Source of the DNA: Cellvibrio zantedeschiae
GTDB lineage: Bacteria; Pseudomonadota; Gammaproteobacteria; Pseudomonadales; Cellvibrionaceae
Assembly: GCF_014652535.1 (NCBI RefSeq)
Contig: NZ_BMYZ01000001.1
Coordinates: forward strand, 868,001 to 932,000
Direction: 5' to 3'
Length of the DNA: 64,000 nt
The translations under genes and the position numbers were made by a program. Each line of letters starts with the position of its first letter. The stretch's first letter is position 1. Below the pieces are notes generated by a model that made no database searches, was not told the origin of the DNA, and was given only the letters and a program-made list of their open reading frames with translations. This document shows positions 9,216 to 19,485 of this stretch, in pieces.

Positions 9216-9822
9216 GGTTGGTTTGGTAGACGATCAGCAGTTAGTACGCGAAGGAATCGCGGGCCTTTTATCTCTATCCGGCAAAACAGAAATTCTCTGG
9301 CAGGCTGCTAATGGCGTCGAAGCGCTTGAAAAAATTTGCGTTGCTCCTGTTGATATATTGCTCGCGGATATACGCATGCCCACCATGGACGGCATAGAGC
9401 TTGTGCAAAAATTGCGTGAGCAAAATATTGCAGTTCCAATTTTGATGCTAACTACCTTTGATGACAGCGAACTTTTTGCGCGCAGTTTGGCTGCCGGAGC
9501 AAACGGCTTCCTACTGAAAGATGTTTCTCTGGAAAAATTAATTCACAGCATTGAGGCATTGGTTGCGGGTGGATTTATTACAGACAATACAGTGCTGAAA
9601 AAATGGCAACAAGAAAAATCACAACCGACTGTTTATTTGACTGACCGGGAGTTGCAGATTTTGCGTCTTTTGGTGGGTGGAATGTCTAATAAAGAAATAA
9701 TGCACGCTGTGTTTTTAGCCGAGGGAACTGTGCGCAATCACGTCTCTAATATTTTAGCCAAGCTTGAATGTCGAGACCGCACCCAAGCTGTTTTGAAAGC
9801 ACTGGAATTAGGGTTGGTCTAA
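9208..9822 (+). CDS. NarL/FixJ-family response regulator
   Basis: 204 residues. The receiver domain (1-120) carries acidic pocket Asp8/Asp9, phospho-acceptor Asp54 (in LLADIRMP) and the conserved lysine of LLKD. The LuxR-type helix-turn-helix domain (about 140-204) begins LTDRELQILRLL and contains EGTVRNHVSNIL. It overlaps the kinase gene by 8 bp and is its cognate regulator. Targets may include the divergent DUF2141 gene through the repeat at 7965-7985. The gene ends 7 bp from the convergent diguanylate cyclase gene, with no terminator between. Confidence 0.93.
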   Translation: MIKVGLVDDQQLVREGIAGLLSLSGKTEILWQAANGVEALEKICVAPVDILLADIRMPTMDGIELVQKLREQNIAVPILMLTTFDDSELFARSLAAGANGFLLKDVSLEKLIHSIEALVAGGFITDNTVLKKWQQEKSQPTVYLTDRELQILRLLVGGMSNKEIMHAVFLAEGTVRNHVSNILAKLECRDRTQAVLKALELGLV

Positions 9823-9828
9823 CGCAGG

Positions 9829-10896
9829 CTAATCAAGCGCTACCTGGTTGCGGCCTTTTAATTTGGCGTCGTAGAGGGCTTTGTCTGCACGTGTAATTAA
9901 ACTCTCCAATGAATCATTTTCCCTGCGCGAGGTGACGCCACCTGACACTGTGAGTTTGCCTACCACGGGAAATTCTTCACTGCTAATAGAAGTGCGCAAT
10001 CGTTCCGCAACTTTCATCGCGTCTTGCTCGGTGATTCCGCAAATCAATACCAGAAATTCTTCGCCGCCCCAGCGAATTAAATGACCATCGCTGCGCAATG
10101 CGCGGCTTACTCGTTCAGAAAATTGCTGCAACACCTTATCGCCTATCACGTGACCGTGGGTATCGTTAATAGGTTTGAAGTGATCGATATCTAGCATGAT
10201 GATACTGCCGCTGGTACGGCTACGCATAAATTCATCCAGCAAGCGCTGGCCGCCCCAACGATTGTATTGCTGGGTCAAGGCATCGCGCTCTGCCAGGTTG
10301 TGCATGTGGAAATTAGCGTGTTGCAAACGCTCAAGCTGCAAGCGTGCCCTGCGTTGGAAAGGCAACAAAATGAATAAGAGGAAAATCGCCAGGCCATAGC
10401 TCATAAACATTTCGCGGCCGCGTGGCGTCCAGAGTTCTTCTTTATGCGTGAGCAAATATCCCAAAATCGGCAGGGCATTTAAGCTCCACACCAAAATCAT
10501 GAAGGTAAAGGCGCGTCGTGGCGGCAGGAGTACCATCAACAATACGATTAAGATAATAAAGAAGGATGAGATGGGCGGGAAAACTTGTGTCAGCAAGACG
10601 TTGGCAGCGTGGGTGGCGTGCCAGGTGAAATACCAGGCAGGCAGTGAGAGCGCAATAATACCTACGCCAAAAGCTGAATAAACAACGCGCAAAATATGCT
10701 GCGGGCAACGCACCAGCCAAATCGCCATTATCAGATTGGATACCGCCACCAAGGGTGGGATGATCAAATCCATCAGTTCAGGGTTGGGTTCTACATAATG
10801 CAACACAGTGGCTGCAACAGAGGTAAGGCCGGTGAGCGCAAGCAAGGCAAGCACACCGCGGTAAAAGGTGCGCTCATCAGTAGATTGGTTATACAT
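9829..10896 (-). CDS. Membrane-bound diguanylate cyclase (GGDEF)
   Basis: The start at 10896 (MYNQSTDERTFYRG, 355 residues) fits the membrane topology better than the upstream frame extension to 11001. About six hydrophobic segments fill residues 10-180, followed by a short coiled coil and a GGDEF domain (about 190-355). The active-site loop is RWGGEEF, a functional variant. Five residues before it stands RSDG, where a c-di-GMP inhibitory site would read RxxD, so product inhibition is probably absent. The enzyme makes c-di-GMP from two GTP at the inner membrane. It is convergent with the response regulator gene and divergent from purL. Confidence 0.9.
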   Translation of the reverse strand: MYNQSTDERTFYRGVLALLALTGLTSVAATVLHYVEPNPELMDLIIPPLVAVSNLIMAIWLVRCPQHILRVVYSAFGVGIIALSLPAWYFTWHATHAANVLLTQVFPPISSFFIILIVLLMVLLPPRRAFTFMILVWSLNALPILGYLLTHKEELWTPRGREMFMSYGLAIFLLFILLPFQRRARLQLERLQHANFHMHNLAERDALTQQYNRWGGQRLLDEFMRSRTSGSIIMLDIDHFKPINDTHGHVIGDKVLQQFSERVSRALRSDGHLIRWGGEEFLVLICGITEQDAMKVAERLRTSISSEEFPVVGKLTVSGGVTSRRENDSLESLITRADKALYDAKLKGRNQVALD

Positions 10897-11135
10897 CAAT
10901 GATCCATTAACCACGGATTGCAACGGGTTAGGGTAGCGAGTGCAATGCCGAAATACATAATTTGGTGCCAAGTATCTTATAGGCTCAGGGTAAAATAACA
11001 AGCAATCATTCCGGCCGGATTAGGCGAACCTTCAATAATGACGACAACTTGGCTTTTTATGGCCACTCTTGTGAGTTGCCTCATCTCTTTGTGGTGGGAC
11101 AAGTGCGATCTTTACTCTCTTGGGGGTGATATGAA

Positions 11136-11164
11136 TTCCTGCCAGCCCATAAATCCAGTACAAT
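11136..11164 (+). promoter_or_regulatory. Candidate purL promoter
   Basis: TACAAT (-10) at 11159-11164 with TTCCTG (-35) 17 bases upstream, about 60 bases before the purL start. The -35 match is weak. I found no convincing PurR box. The rest of the 326-bp spacer between the diguanylate cyclase and purL shows nothing further. Confidence 0.45.
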
Positions 11165-11222
11165 GCGCGCCTCGTTAATTCGCTCCTAAATTCACACCCC
11201 GACGCTTGAGGCTCAAATCACT

Positions 11223-14200
11223 ATGCTGATTCTGCGTGGCGCCCCCGCTCTTTCTAGTTTCCGTACCCAAAAACTGCTGAACACTGTGCAACAACAGGCT
11301 CCAGCTGTAACCGGGATTTCCTCTGAATTCGTGCATTTTGCCAATGTGTCTGCGCCTTTGACTGATGCGCAAACGCACGTTTTGCAGCAGCTATTGACTT
11401 ACGGCCCTAAGGTAGAGGGCGAAGTGAGTCATGAGGGAGAGCTTTTTCTGGTGGTTCCGCGTTTGGGCACCATTTCCCCTTGGGCATCTAAAGCCACTGA
11501 TATCGCTAAAAACACCGGTTTGGATTCAGTAAAACGCGTAGAGCGCGGCGTTGCTTACTATGTGCAAGGCGCGATTTCAGCCGCTGAGCGTGCGGCTATT
11601 ACCGCTATTTTGCATGACCGCATGGTGGAAACCGTGTTTGACCGCCTTGAAGCCGCGGAGCAAATCTTCTCCGCACAAGAACCTGCGCCACAAACGAGTG
11701 TAGATATCCTTGGTGGCGGTCGCGATGCCTTGGTTGCTGCGAATAAATCCCTCGGTTTGGCGCTAGCTGATGACGAAATTGATTATCTAGTTGATGCTTT
11801 TAAGGGCCTTAATCGTAATCCAGTTGATGTTGAATTGATGATGTTCGCCCAAGCGAACTCCGAGCACTGCCGCCACAAAATTTTCAACGCGTCCTGGACT
11901 ATCGACGGCGTTGAGCAAGAGCGCAGCCTGTTCAAGATGATCCGCAACACCAACGAAGTGGGCGGCGATAACGTACTTTCTGCCTACTCCGACAATGCTG
12001 CAGTTGTCGTTGGCCACGAAGCAGGGCGTTTTTATCCGAACCCTGAAACCAAAGCTTACGAATACAACCAACAGCCTATTCATCTATTAATGAAGGTTGA
12101 AACCCACAACCACCCAACTGCGATTTCACCTTTTTCGGGTGCCGGTACTGGTTCTGGTGGTGAGATTCGCGACGAAGGCGCAGTAGGTCGTGGCTCCAAG
12201 CCAAAAGTAGGTTTGAATGGCTTTACCGTTTCCAACTTGCAGATTCCTGACTTCATCCAGCCGTGGGAGCAGGACTATGGCAAGCCAGGTCGCATTGTGA
12301 CCGCGCTCGACATCATGATCGACGGCCCACTCGGCGGCGCTGCCTTTAACAACGAATTCGGTCGTCCCAATATTTGCGGCTATTTCCGCACCTTTGAAGA
12401 AGACTTCGACGGCGAGCGTCGCGGTTACCACAAGCCAATTATGTTGGCGGGCGGTTACGGCAATATCAAAGCTGAGCACATTGAGAAACCACCATTTAAA
12501 GCGGGCTCAAAATTAGTCGTGCTCGGTGGCCCGGCGATGTTGATCGGCTTGGGTGGTGGTGCTGCATCCTCTATGGCTTCGGGTTCTTCATCTGAAGATC
12601 TCGATTTTGCATCCGTACAGCGCCAAAACCCTGAAATCGAGCGCCGTTGCCAGGAGGTTATCGATGCCTGCTGGCAGCAAGGCGATAAAAACCCCATCGC
12701 GTTTATCCATGACGTGGGTGCGGGCGGTTTGTCTAATGCCTTCCCTGAGTTGGTAAAAGACGGTGGCACCGGCGGCAAGTTCGAGTTGCGCAATGTGCCT
12801 AACGATGAGCCGGGCATGAGCCCCTTGGCGATTTGGTGTAACGAATCGCAAGAGCGTTATGTGCTGGCGATTAAGCCGGAAGATTTGGCGCGTTTCGAAG
12901 CTATTTGTCAGCGTGAACGTGCGCCTTTTGCGGTAGTGGGCGAGGCAACTGACGAGAAGCATTTGATCGTAAACGACAAACACTTCGACGCTAAGCCGGT
13001 TGATTTGCCCATGTCAGTTCTTTTCGGCAAACCGCCAAAAATGCATCGCGTTGCTGAAAAACACAAAGCGGCCGTGAGCGCGTTTTCGACAGAAGATATC
13101 AATATCAATGACGCCGCTGAGCGTGTGCTCAAGCATCCAGCGGTGGCGAGCAAAAGCTTCCTCATTACCATCGGCGACCGTTCGGTAACCGGTATGGTTG
13201 CGCGCGACCAAATGGTTGGCCCATGGCAAGTTCCCGTTGCAGACGTGGCGGTAACTACTGTGAGCTACGACAGCATCAAAGGCGAAGCCATGAGTATGGG
13301 CGAGCGTACTCCTGTTGCTTTGCTGGATGGCCCTGCATCTGGCCGTATGGCAATCGCAGAAGCGATTACCAATATCGCGGCAACTCGCATTGAAAAGCTC
13401 TCTGACGTAAAACTCTCTGCTAACTGGATGTGCGCTGCTGGCCATAAAGGCGAAGACGAGAAAATGTACCGCACCGTGCAAGCGGTGGGGATGGAATTGT
13501 GCCCTGAACTTGGCATCACGATTCCGGTCGGTAAAGACTCTATGTCTATGCGTACCGCGTGGCAGGAAAATGGTAAGAGCAAGGCCGTAACTGCACCTTT
13601 ATCTTTGGTGATTTCTGCGTTCGCGCCAGTGGTGGATGTTCGTCAAACATTAACTCCGCAATTGCGTACCGACAAAGGCGCAACTGATTTAATTTTGATT
13701 GACCTCGGTAACGGCAAAAACCGCTTGGGCGGTTCTATCCTCGCGCAAGTTTACAACCAAATGGGCGATGTTCCTGCCGATTTGGATTCCGCTGCGCAAC
13801 TCAAAGGTTTCTTCAATGCAATGCAAGCAAGTCTTGCGGCCAATGAAATCCTCGCGTATCACGATCGCAGCGATGGCGGTTTGTTCGCAACGCTCGCCGA
13901 AATGGCATTTGCTGGCCATGTAGGCGTTGATGTAGATATTGAATGTTTGGGCGACGATGCTCTCGCAGTTTTATTTAGCGAAGAGGCTGGTGCCGTACTG
14001 CAAGTTGCGAAAGATAAAACCAATGCTGTGCTAGATCGTTTCTTCGCTGCTGGTGTAACCCACGCGAAAGTGATTGGCAGTTTGAACGATGAAGACACGC
14101 TGCGTATCGCGCAAAACGGAAATACTTTGTTCGATCAATCGCGCGCTGTGCTGCAAAGCTTGTGGTCAGAAACCAGCTATCGTATCCAAGCGATGCGCGA

Positions 14201-15095
14201 TAATCCCGCGTGTGCAAAATCTGAGTTCGAAGGCATTTTAAAAACTGATCCAGGTTTGAGCGTAAAACTATCTTATGATCAAAACGAAGATGTTGCGGCT
14301 CCTTTTATCAACACTGGTGTGCGTCCTTCTATCGCCGTATTGCGTGAGCAAGGTGTAAATGGCCAAGTGGAAATGGCCGCAGCATTTGATCGCGCTGGTT
14401 TTAAAGCTGTTGATGTTCATATGAGCGATTTGCTTTCAGGTCGCGTGTCTCTCAAAGACTTTAAAGGCCTGGTAGCCTGTGGTGGTTTCTCTTACGGTGA
14501 TGTGCTTGGCGCAGGCGAAGGCTGGTCGAAAACTATTTTGTTCAACAACAAAGTGCGCGATGAATTTGAGCAATTCTTCCACCGCAACGACACTTTCAGC
14601 TTGGGGATTTGTAACGGTTGCCAGATGATGTCCAACCTGAAAAATTTAATTCCAGGTGCAGATCACTGGCCGCGTTTTGTGCGTAACCTTTCTGAGCAAT
14701 TTGAAGCGCGTTTTAGTTTGGTACAAGTGCAAGAATCGTCATCCGTTTTATTTAAAGGTATGGCCGGTTCACACATGCCAGTTGCTGTTGCTCACGGTGA
14801 AGGTTACGCAGAATTTCCCAATGCTGATGCGTTAAAGGTTTGTAATGAGAGTGGGACTGTTGCTGCGCGCTTTATCGACAACCACCTGAATGCTACTGAA
14901 ACCTATCCGGCTAACCCTAACGGTTCTCCTTTGGGTATCACCGCAGTTTCAAGCAAAGATGGCCGCGTAACTATCATGATGCCGCACCCTGAGCGTGTAT
15001 TCCGCGCAGTGAGCAATTCATGGAAGCCGGATGATTGGAAAGATGATGGTGCCTGGTTGCGTTTGTTTAGAAATGCGCGAGTATTTGTGGGCTAA
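11223..15095 (+). CDS. purL: Phosphoribosylformylglycinamidine synthase
   Basis: 1290 residues, close to the E. coli enzyme (1295). This is the large single-chain form: an N-terminal PurS-like part (about 1-150), the linker and two AIRS-related ATP-binding halves with [10 protein letters not shown] and [13 protein letters not shown], and a C-terminal class I glutamine amidotransferase. The amidotransferase nucleophile is Cys1130 in LGICNGCQ, and PHPER near the end supplies His and Glu. It converts FGAR, glutamine and ATP to FGAM, the fourth step of purine synthesis. It is a single-gene unit ending in a strong terminator. purM and purN lie about 32 kb away in this window. Confidence 0.98.
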   Translation: MLILRGAPALSSFRTQKLLNTVQQQAPAVTGISSEFVHFANVSAPLTDAQTHVLQQLLTYGPKVEGEVSHEGELFLVVPRLGTISPWASKATDIAKNTGLDSVKRVERGVAYYVQGAISAAERAAITAILHDRMVETVFDRLEAAEQIFSAQEPAPQTSVDILGGGRDALVAANKSLGLALADDEIDYLVDAFKGLNRNPVDVELMMFAQANSEHCRHKIFNASWTIDGVEQERSLFKMIRNTNEVGGDNVLSAYSDNAAVVVGHEAGRFYPNPETKAYEYNQQPIHLLMKVETHNHPTAISPFSGAGTGSGGEIRDEGAVGRGSKPKVGLNGFTVSNLQIPDFIQPWEQDYGKPGRIVTALDIMIDGPLGGAAFNNEFGRPNICGYFRTFEEDFDGERRGYHKPIMLAGGYGNIKAEHIEKPPFKAGSKLVVLGGPAMLIGLGGGAASSMASGSSSEDLDFASVQRQNPEIERRCQEVIDACWQQGDKNPIAFIHDVGAGGLSNAFPELVKDGGTGGKFELRNVPNDEPGMSPLAIWCNESQERYVLAIKPEDLARFEAICQRERAPFAVVGEATDEKHLIVNDKHFDAKPVDLPMSVLFGKPPKMHRVAEKHKAAVSAFSTEDININDAAERVLKHPAVASKSFLITIGDRSVTGMVARDQMVGPWQVPVADVAVTTVSYDSIKGEAMSMGERTPVALLDGPASGRMAIAEAITNIAATRIEKLSDVKLSANWMCAAGHKGEDEKMYRTVQAVGMELCPELGITIPVGKDSMSMRTAWQENGKSKAVTAPLSLVISAFAPVVDVRQTLTPQLRTDKGATDLILIDLGNGKNRLGGSILAQVYNQMGDVPADLDSAAQLKGFFNAMQASLAANEILAYHDRSDGGLFATLAEMAFAGHVGVDVDIECLGDDALAVLFSEEAGAVLQVAKDKTNAVLDRFFAAGVTHAKVIGSLNDEDTLRIAQNGNTLFDQSRAVLQSLWSETSYRIQAMRDNPACAKSEFEGILKTDPGLSVKLSYDQNEDVAAPFINTGVRPSIAVLREQGVNGQVEMAAAFDRAGFKAVDVHMSDLLSGRVSLKDFKGLVACGGFSYGDVLGAGEGWSKTILFNNKVRDEFEQFFHRNDTFSLGICNGCQMMSNLKNLIPGADHWPRFVRNLSEQFEARFSLVQVQESSSVLFKGMAGSHMPVAVAHGEGYAEFPNADALKVCNESGTVAARFIDNHLNATETYPANPNGSPLGITAVSSKDGRVTIMMPHPERVFRAVSNSWKPDDWKDDGAWLRLFRNARVFVG

Positions 15096-15113
15096 TCGCC
15101 TGGCGGTACAAGT

Positions 15114-15141
15114 AAAAAAGGAGGCGAAAGCCTCCTTTTTT
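15114..15141. terminator. Bidirectional terminator between purL and the TonB-like gene
   Basis: AAAAAAGGAGGC-GAAA-GCCTCCTTTTTT: a 12-bp stem with a stable GAAA tetraloop and T-runs on both strands, serving two convergent genes. Confidence 0.9.
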
Positions 15142-15159
15142 ATTGTCTCAATATTTCAA

Positions 15160-15765
15160 TTAACGTTTGGCATCCTCCAGGCGCCAAACCAATTTGGTTT
15201 GATGCCAACAGGGAACAGCTTTCTCATTTTCCATGCAGGGCGTGAATGCCCAATTACGTTTGGCGTGTTTGATGGCAGCTTCGTCTAGTCTGCTTGAGCC
15301 GCTCGAAGTAACCAATTCAACATTGCTCAAACTGCCGTCGGTATTGACCAGAAACCTTAAACCGGAAGCGCCTTGCTCACCTAAACGTGAAGCAGCGAGT
15401 GGGTAGTCTGGTTTGGTCGCTCTAATTAAGCGCGGTTTCGACATGGTCGCGGTCTGGATAATATCGCCACCGCCACGTTTGATAACTTGCGGCCCAGTAT
15501 CACTTGCAAAATCAACCACTGGCAGATTCGTATCAACGATAATTTGTGTTTTATTGTCGACATTAGGTTTGGGTACGTCAATCGGTGGAGGGGGTGTAAC
15601 TTTCTCCTCTATGGGAGCTACTTTTAATGGGACCAGCGGAAGTACATTAATTATTCGTTGCGCAAGCCCTGTGGTGAGAGCCCAAATGAGTAGTAGGTGG
15701 AAAGCAATAACAATAAAAATTCCGAGGGATCTTTGCTGGGTGTTTTGCTGAACATGATATGACAT
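15160..15765 (-). CDS. TonB-family energy transducer protein
   Basis: 201 residues. One N-terminal membrane anchor (about 14-34, after MSYHVQQNTQQRSLG), a short proline-rich stretch (VTPPPPIDVPKP) and a C-terminal TonB domain (about 110-198, with PDYPLAASRLGEQGASGLRFLV and RLDEAAIKHAKRNWAFTPC). TonB passes inner-membrane proton-motive force to outer-membrane receptors. The proline region is much shorter than in E. coli TonB and no exbB or exbD is adjacent, so it may serve a dedicated receptor or borrow ExbBD from elsewhere. The domain carries two cysteines near its end (TPCMENEKAVPCW). No Fur-like box was found upstream. Confidence 0.85.
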   Translation of the reverse strand: MSYHVQQNTQQRSLGIFIVIAFHLLLIWALTTGLAQRIINVLPLVPLKVAPIEEKVTPPPPIDVPKPNVDNKTQIIVDTNLPVVDFASDTGPQVIKRGGGDIIQTATMSKPRLIRATKPDYPLAASRLGEQGASGLRFLVNTDGSLSNVELVTSSGSSRLDEAAIKHAKRNWAFTPCMENEKAVPCWHQTKLVWRLEDAKR

Positions 15766-16174
15766 ATTTTTGCTACCATTTTTAGAAGTTTGACCTGCAA
15801 GAGAAATGGTATTTTTGAATTAAACTATCCAGTACTGCGGTAGTTGTTTCTACCATTTCACGGAGTTTGTACCCAGACTTAAAACCGTCTGAGTAAATGG
15901 AGTATAGTCACTATCGGTAACATGCAAACATTTCTTTACATTTCGTTTATACCCTTTTTTCCTAACCTTGGGTTGTTTATACACACTTTTGGTGTCCAGC
16001 TACCTAAACCTTTGTTTAAGGCAAATTCGGCATAGGGAACAATCTTTAACAAAAAACATCTAACTAAAAACACTTTTCTTATGGATGTTATGATCCAATA
16101 GGTAACGCAAAAGGTATAAAAATTGTCGTCCACCGATTGGTGCGTTAAAAGAAAAAACTATGCAGGAGAGAGCC
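15766..16174. other. 409-bp intergenic region between divergent TonB-like and lipoprotein genes
   Basis: No gene seen. It contains two CTACCATTT(T/C) copies near the TonB-like start (about 15772 and 15850) and an AT-rich block. It must contain promoters for both neighbours, but I cannot assign boxes with confidence. Confidence 0.4.
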
Positions 16175-16840
16175 ATGAAATCCCCCATTTTGTTAGCAAT
16201 TTTAGTCGTGAGTTTGAGTGCTTGCGGCTACCTGAAATCCCATGAGAAAGCTACCCAAAGCGAAGCTTTGCAAGCGGGGCTGGTAGCGGTTCCAAAGCCA
16301 CATTTTGATGCTTCTTATGCAGCGCCTAATACCAGCTTTGGGAAATACAAAAAAATTATCCTTAGCGATTTGGATCTTTCCAAAACTAAAATTTTTAAAC
16401 CTAGCTCAACGCGTTCGTTTGATGAACCTTGGGAGCTGAATGATGAAGATAAAAAGTATTATCAAAAAAAATACGAGTCATCAGCGCAACGTTATTTGTT
16501 TGACGATGGGGCCTATTCTGTTGCAACACAACCTGCAGCTGATACGCTCTTATTGAAAGCAAAAATTGTTGATATATCTCCATTAGCATCAAAAGACGAT
16601 TCCAAAGGTCGCCCGAATTTAATGGACGTTTATAGCGAGGGCTTTGGGCGCATGACCATTGCCTTTGAACTTTATGATTCTGTCTCGAATAAGCTAGTTG
16701 TAACAACTAGTGACGAACATGATCTTGGTACTATTTGGGAAAAAAATAATCGTGTGCAAAACAATTTTCAAATCAAGCTCGCGTTTGATTTTTGGATGAG
16801 AAGTTTGAAAGAAGAATTGGAATCACTTTCCAAAAAATAA
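16175..16840 (+). CDS. DUF3313-like outer-membrane lipoprotein
   Basis: The start at 16175 has GGAG six bases upstream; the frame continues to 16160 without support. 221 residues with a lipoprotein signal ending LSAC (Cys17). The body resembles DUF3313 proteins: an early FGKYKKIILSDLDL segment, a central LLLKAKIVDISPLAS strand pair, and a FELYDSVSNKLVVTTSDEH stretch, giving an alpha/beta fold near the outer membrane. No function is established for the family. It is transcribed alone and followed by a hairpin terminator. Confidence 0.7.
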   Translation: MKSPILLAILVVSLSACGYLKSHEKATQSEALQAGLVAVPKPHFDASYAAPNTSFGKYKKIILSDLDLSKTKIFKPSSTRSFDEPWELNDEDKKYYQKKYESSAQRYLFDDGAYSVATQPAADTLLLKAKIVDISPLASKDDSKGRPNLMDVYSEGFGRMTIAFELYDSVSNKLVVTTSDEHDLGTIWEKNNRVQNNFQIKLAFDFWMRSLKEELESLSKK

Positions 16841-16862
16841 TTCGATTATAAGATTGGTGAAG

Positions 16863-16887
16863 CAAAGCCGGGCATAGCTCGGCTTTG
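16863..16887 (+). terminator. Probable terminator of the DUF3313-like gene
   Basis: CAAAGCCG / CGGCTTTG 8-bp stem with a 9-base loop, followed by TCGTTTT. The T-run is short. Confidence 0.6.
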
Positions 16888-16933
16888 TCGTTTTGGGTAT
16901 ACTGTGGTTACATGAATTAATCAGGTTTACACC

Positions 16934-17407
16934 ATGTCGCAATTAGAAAACTTTCCTATCACAGAATTATCTGTAGGCCTAACCAAAACATACAGCAAAA
17001 CACTTACAGAGAAAGATGTGATTTTATTCGCAGTATGCTCGGGCGATTTTAATCCAGTTCATTTAGATAAAGCTTACGCTGCGACAACGCCTTTCGGTGA
17101 GCCTATAGCCCACGGTATGTGGACTGGCGCGTTGATTTCTGCGGCTATTGCAACTCAATTACCGGGGCCGGGCTCGGTTTATCGCGGGCAAACTCTTACA
17201 TTCAAGCACCCGGTAAAAATTGGCGATACTGTGACTGTCACTCTAAAAGTGAGTGAAATTAAAGAGCGGGTGAAAATCGTTACGCTGGAATGCGAAGCGC
17301 ACAATCAGGATGGGAAATTAATTGCGAAGGGTATTGCAGAAGTGATTGCGCCAACAGAAAAACAAGTTATTGCAACGCCTGTGTTACCTGAAATTAATAT
17401 CAAATAA
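16934..17407 (+). CDS. MaoC-like (R)-specific enoyl-CoA hydratase
   Basis: 157 residues, a single hot-dog domain. The hydratase-2 motif is GDFNPVHLDKAYAATTPFG, giving catalytic Asp38 and His43, followed by IAHGM. The family hydrates enoyl-CoA to (R)-3-hydroxyacyl-CoA, and members such as PhaJ supply polyhydroxyalkanoate precursors or act in modified fatty-acid routes. No pha genes are nearby, so the true substrate is open. The C-terminal 20 residues are an extension without a recognised motif. The gene stands alone and shares a terminator with the convergent rnt. Confidence 0.88.
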   Translation: MSQLENFPITELSVGLTKTYSKTLTEKDVILFAVCSGDFNPVHLDKAYAATTPFGEPIAHGMWTGALISAAIATQLPGPGSVYRGQTLTFKHPVKIGDTVTVTLKVSEIKERVKIVTLECEAHNQDGKLIAKGIAEVIAPTEKQVIATPVLPEINIK

Positions 17408-17426
17408 AAATTAATTGTGTAAAAAT

Positions 17427-17457
17427 AAAAAAGCGCATAGATCTATGCGCTTTTTTT
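17427..17457. terminator. Bidirectional terminator between the MaoC gene and rnt
   Basis: AAAAAAGCGCATAGA / TCTATGCGCTTTTTT: near-perfect long stem with A- and T-tracts on either side, between convergent genes. Confidence 0.9.
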
Positions 17458-17481
17458 GTAGGTTTGGGGCTTAGTGTTTTG

Positions 17482-18153
17482 TTATTCCGCTTCCTCATCC
17501 TCTTCACAAATCGCAATCGGCCAGCCGCCAAATTCTTTCCATTTGTTCACGATAAAACAAAATAAATCGGCAGTTTTTTCTGCGTCGTAAGCGGCGGAAT
17601 GCGCGGCGCTATTACTAAATTCCAGGCCCGCACAACGGCAAGCTTTTGCGAGTACGGTTTGGCCAAAAGCGAGACCAGAAAGTGTTGCGGTATCAAACAC
17701 GCTGAAGGGATGGAACGGGTTGCGTTTGAGATCACAGCGTTCAACGGCTGCGTTCAAAAAATTTAAATCGAAGTGCGCGTTGTGGCCAACAACCACTGCA
17801 CGGGTGCAGCCATTTTCTTTAACGGAGCGACGCACCGCTTGCATCATATCTGTTAGCGCCATCAACTCCGGCTCGGCCATGCGGTCGGGGCTATCTAAAT
17901 CTATGCCTGTAAAATCCAGCGCAGCTTTTTCAATGTTGGCGCCTTCAAAGGGTTCAATATGAAACGCAAAAGTTTCATGGCGATGCAAAAGCCCCTCTTC
18001 ATCAATCCGAACTGTGACTGCAGCTATTTCAAGCAAGGCATCGGTTTGTGAATTAAAGCCGCCGGTTTCGACATCAATAATCACAGGCAAAAAGCCGCGA
18101 AAACGCTGTGCAAGAGGCGACGATGGATCTTTTTGGTTTTCAGGTGGGTTCAC
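17482..18153 (-). CDS. rnt: Ribonuclease T
   Basis: 223 residues with the DEDDh exonuclease signature: Asp27 and Glu29 in IIDVETGG, Asp129 in GHNAHFDLNF, and His185 and Asp190 in AHSAAYDAEKTADLF. RNase T trims the 3' CCA end of tRNAs and matures 3' ends of small stable RNAs. It acts as a homodimer in the cytoplasm. It follows pyrC by 41 bp on the same strand, the same pyrC-rnt order as in Pseudomonas, so the two are probably co-transcribed. Confidence 0.95.
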   Translation of the reverse strand: MNPPENQKDPSSPLAQRFRGFLPVIIDVETGGFNSQTDALLEIAAVTVRIDEEGLLHRHETFAFHIEPFEGANIEKAALDFTGIDLDSPDRMAEPELMALTDMMQAVRRSVKENGCTRAVVVGHNAHFDLNFLNAAVERCDLKRNPFHPFSVFDTATLSGLAFGQTVLAKACRCAGLEFSNSAAHSAAYDAEKTADLFCFIVNKWKEFGGWPIAICEEDEEAE

Positions 18154-18194
18154 TAGAGAGCCTTAATCGAGAGCTTTCAATTCAAAAAAATGAC

Positions 18195-19247
18195 TTATGC
18201 CTTTTGCAGTTGCCAACGCAAGTTTTCACCCGCTCTTAGCGGTACCAAGGTTATATCTGCAAAAACCAGGGTTTCAGGGGCTTGCCATTGGGTCTTTACC
18301 AGGGTGATCTGATCAGCGTTGCGCGGCAGCTGGTAAAAGTCCGGCCCAAAGTGGCTGGCAAAACCTTCGAGCTTATCCAGTGCGCCTGCGTCTTCAAAGG
18401 CTTCCGCGTAGAGCTCAATGGCGGCATAGGCAGTGTAGCTGCCAGCACAACCGCAAGCGGCTTCTTTTTTGTCTTTCGCGTGTGGGGCCGAGTCAGTACC
18501 CAAAAAGAACTTGGGGCTACCGCTGGTAGCCGCTTTTATCAGTGCAGCCTGGTGGGTGTTGCGTTTGAGAATCGGCAGGCAGTAATAGTGCGGGCGAATC
18601 CCACCGGCGAGCATGTGGTTGCGATTGTAAAGCAAATGGTGTGCGGTAATAGTTGCTGCAACATTGGCAGGCGCAGCAGCAACAAACTCAGCGGAGTCGG
18701 CCGTTGTAATGTGTTCCAGTACCATTTTTAATTCGGGAAAGGTTTTAACCAAATTGCTGAATGTGCGATCAAGAAACACTTTTTCACGGTCAAAAATGTC
18801 AATTGAAGAATCCGTAACCTCGCCATGCAGCAAAAACGGCATTCCCGCTTTTTGCATAGCCTCCAGCACTGGGTAGACTTTAGTTAAATCTGTAACGCCT
18901 GATGCAGAATTGGTGGTCGCGCCCGCAGGGTAGAGTTTAACTGCGGTAACGCCAGCAGCCTTAGCTTTCGCGATTTCCGCCGGGTCCGTGCTGTCAGTCA
19001 GGTAAAGCACCATGAGGGGTTCAAACTTGTTACCGGCGGGGCGAGCCGCCTTTATGCGCGCTTGGTAGGCGAGCGCTTGCTCGGTATTCATTACCGGCGG
19101 CACCAGGTTAGGCATAACGATCGCGCGGGCGAATTGCTCGGCGGCATCGCTAACTGTGCGGCTCAGGGCAGCGCCATCGCGTAGGTGAATATGCCAGTCA
19201 TCTGGGCGGGTAATAGTGATTTGTTGCGGCGCGGGGGACTGCGACAT
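18195..19247 (-). CDS. pyrC: Dihydroorotase
   Basis: Start at 19247 (MSQSPAPQQ, 350 residues), which matches the family's usual length; the frame extends upstream to 19292. Class II dihydroorotase. Zinc ligands are His19 and His21 in [10 protein letters not shown], the carboxylated lysine is Lys104 in [10 protein letters not shown], and [14 protein letters not shown] near the end holds the catalytic aspartate. It closes carbamoyl-aspartate to dihydroorotate in pyrimidine synthesis. In Pseudomonas pyrC is divergent from motY. Here the divergent gene is a LiaF-like gene and motY comes three genes later. Confidence 0.97.
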   Translation of the reverse strand: MSQSPAPQQITITRPDDWHIHLRDGAALSRTVSDAAEQFARAIVMPNLVPPVMNTEQALAYQARIKAARPAGNKFEPLMVLYLTDSTDPAEIAKAKAAGVTAVKLYPAGATTNSASGVTDLTKVYPVLEAMQKAGMPFLLHGEVTDSSIDIFDREKVFLDRTFSNLVKTFPELKMVLEHITTADSAEFVAAAPANVAATITAHHLLYNRNHMLAGGIRPHYYCLPILKRNTHQAALIKAATSGSPKFFLGTDSAPHAKDKKEAACGCAGSYTAYAAIELYAEAFEDAGALDKLEGFASHFGPDFYQLPRNADQITLVKTQWQAPETLVFADITLVPLRAGENLRWQLQKA

Positions 19248-19485
19248 GAGCGGCTTTCTCTTCAAATTCAAAAACTTGCCGCATCTTACCAAAATTAGCC
19301 TTGGGGCACAGCTAGAAGTTCTCTTGCTGTGGCTCCAAGCGCTGTTTACCGAGTTTATTCGTCAGTCGCCGAATAATGCGCGACAACTGGCGAGCCCTGT
19401 CTTAAGGTGGCTCCATTGCAACTTGACTTGCAATAGTAAGCAGGTTGCCAACACACACACACATTTACTTTCCCTGAGGCTAATC

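Noticed and set aside
12126-13582. Several 100-155-residue frames antisense to purL
   Set aside because: They mirror purL codon bias and have no family features; purL itself is intact in this stretch.
15766-16174. Fur box before the TonB-like gene
   Set aside because: No sequence close to GATAATGATAATCATTATC was found.
19216-19485. N-terminal extension of the LiaF-like gene
   Set aside because: It overlaps the start of pyrC on the other strand and has no signal; GAGG before the ATG at 19486 decides the start.
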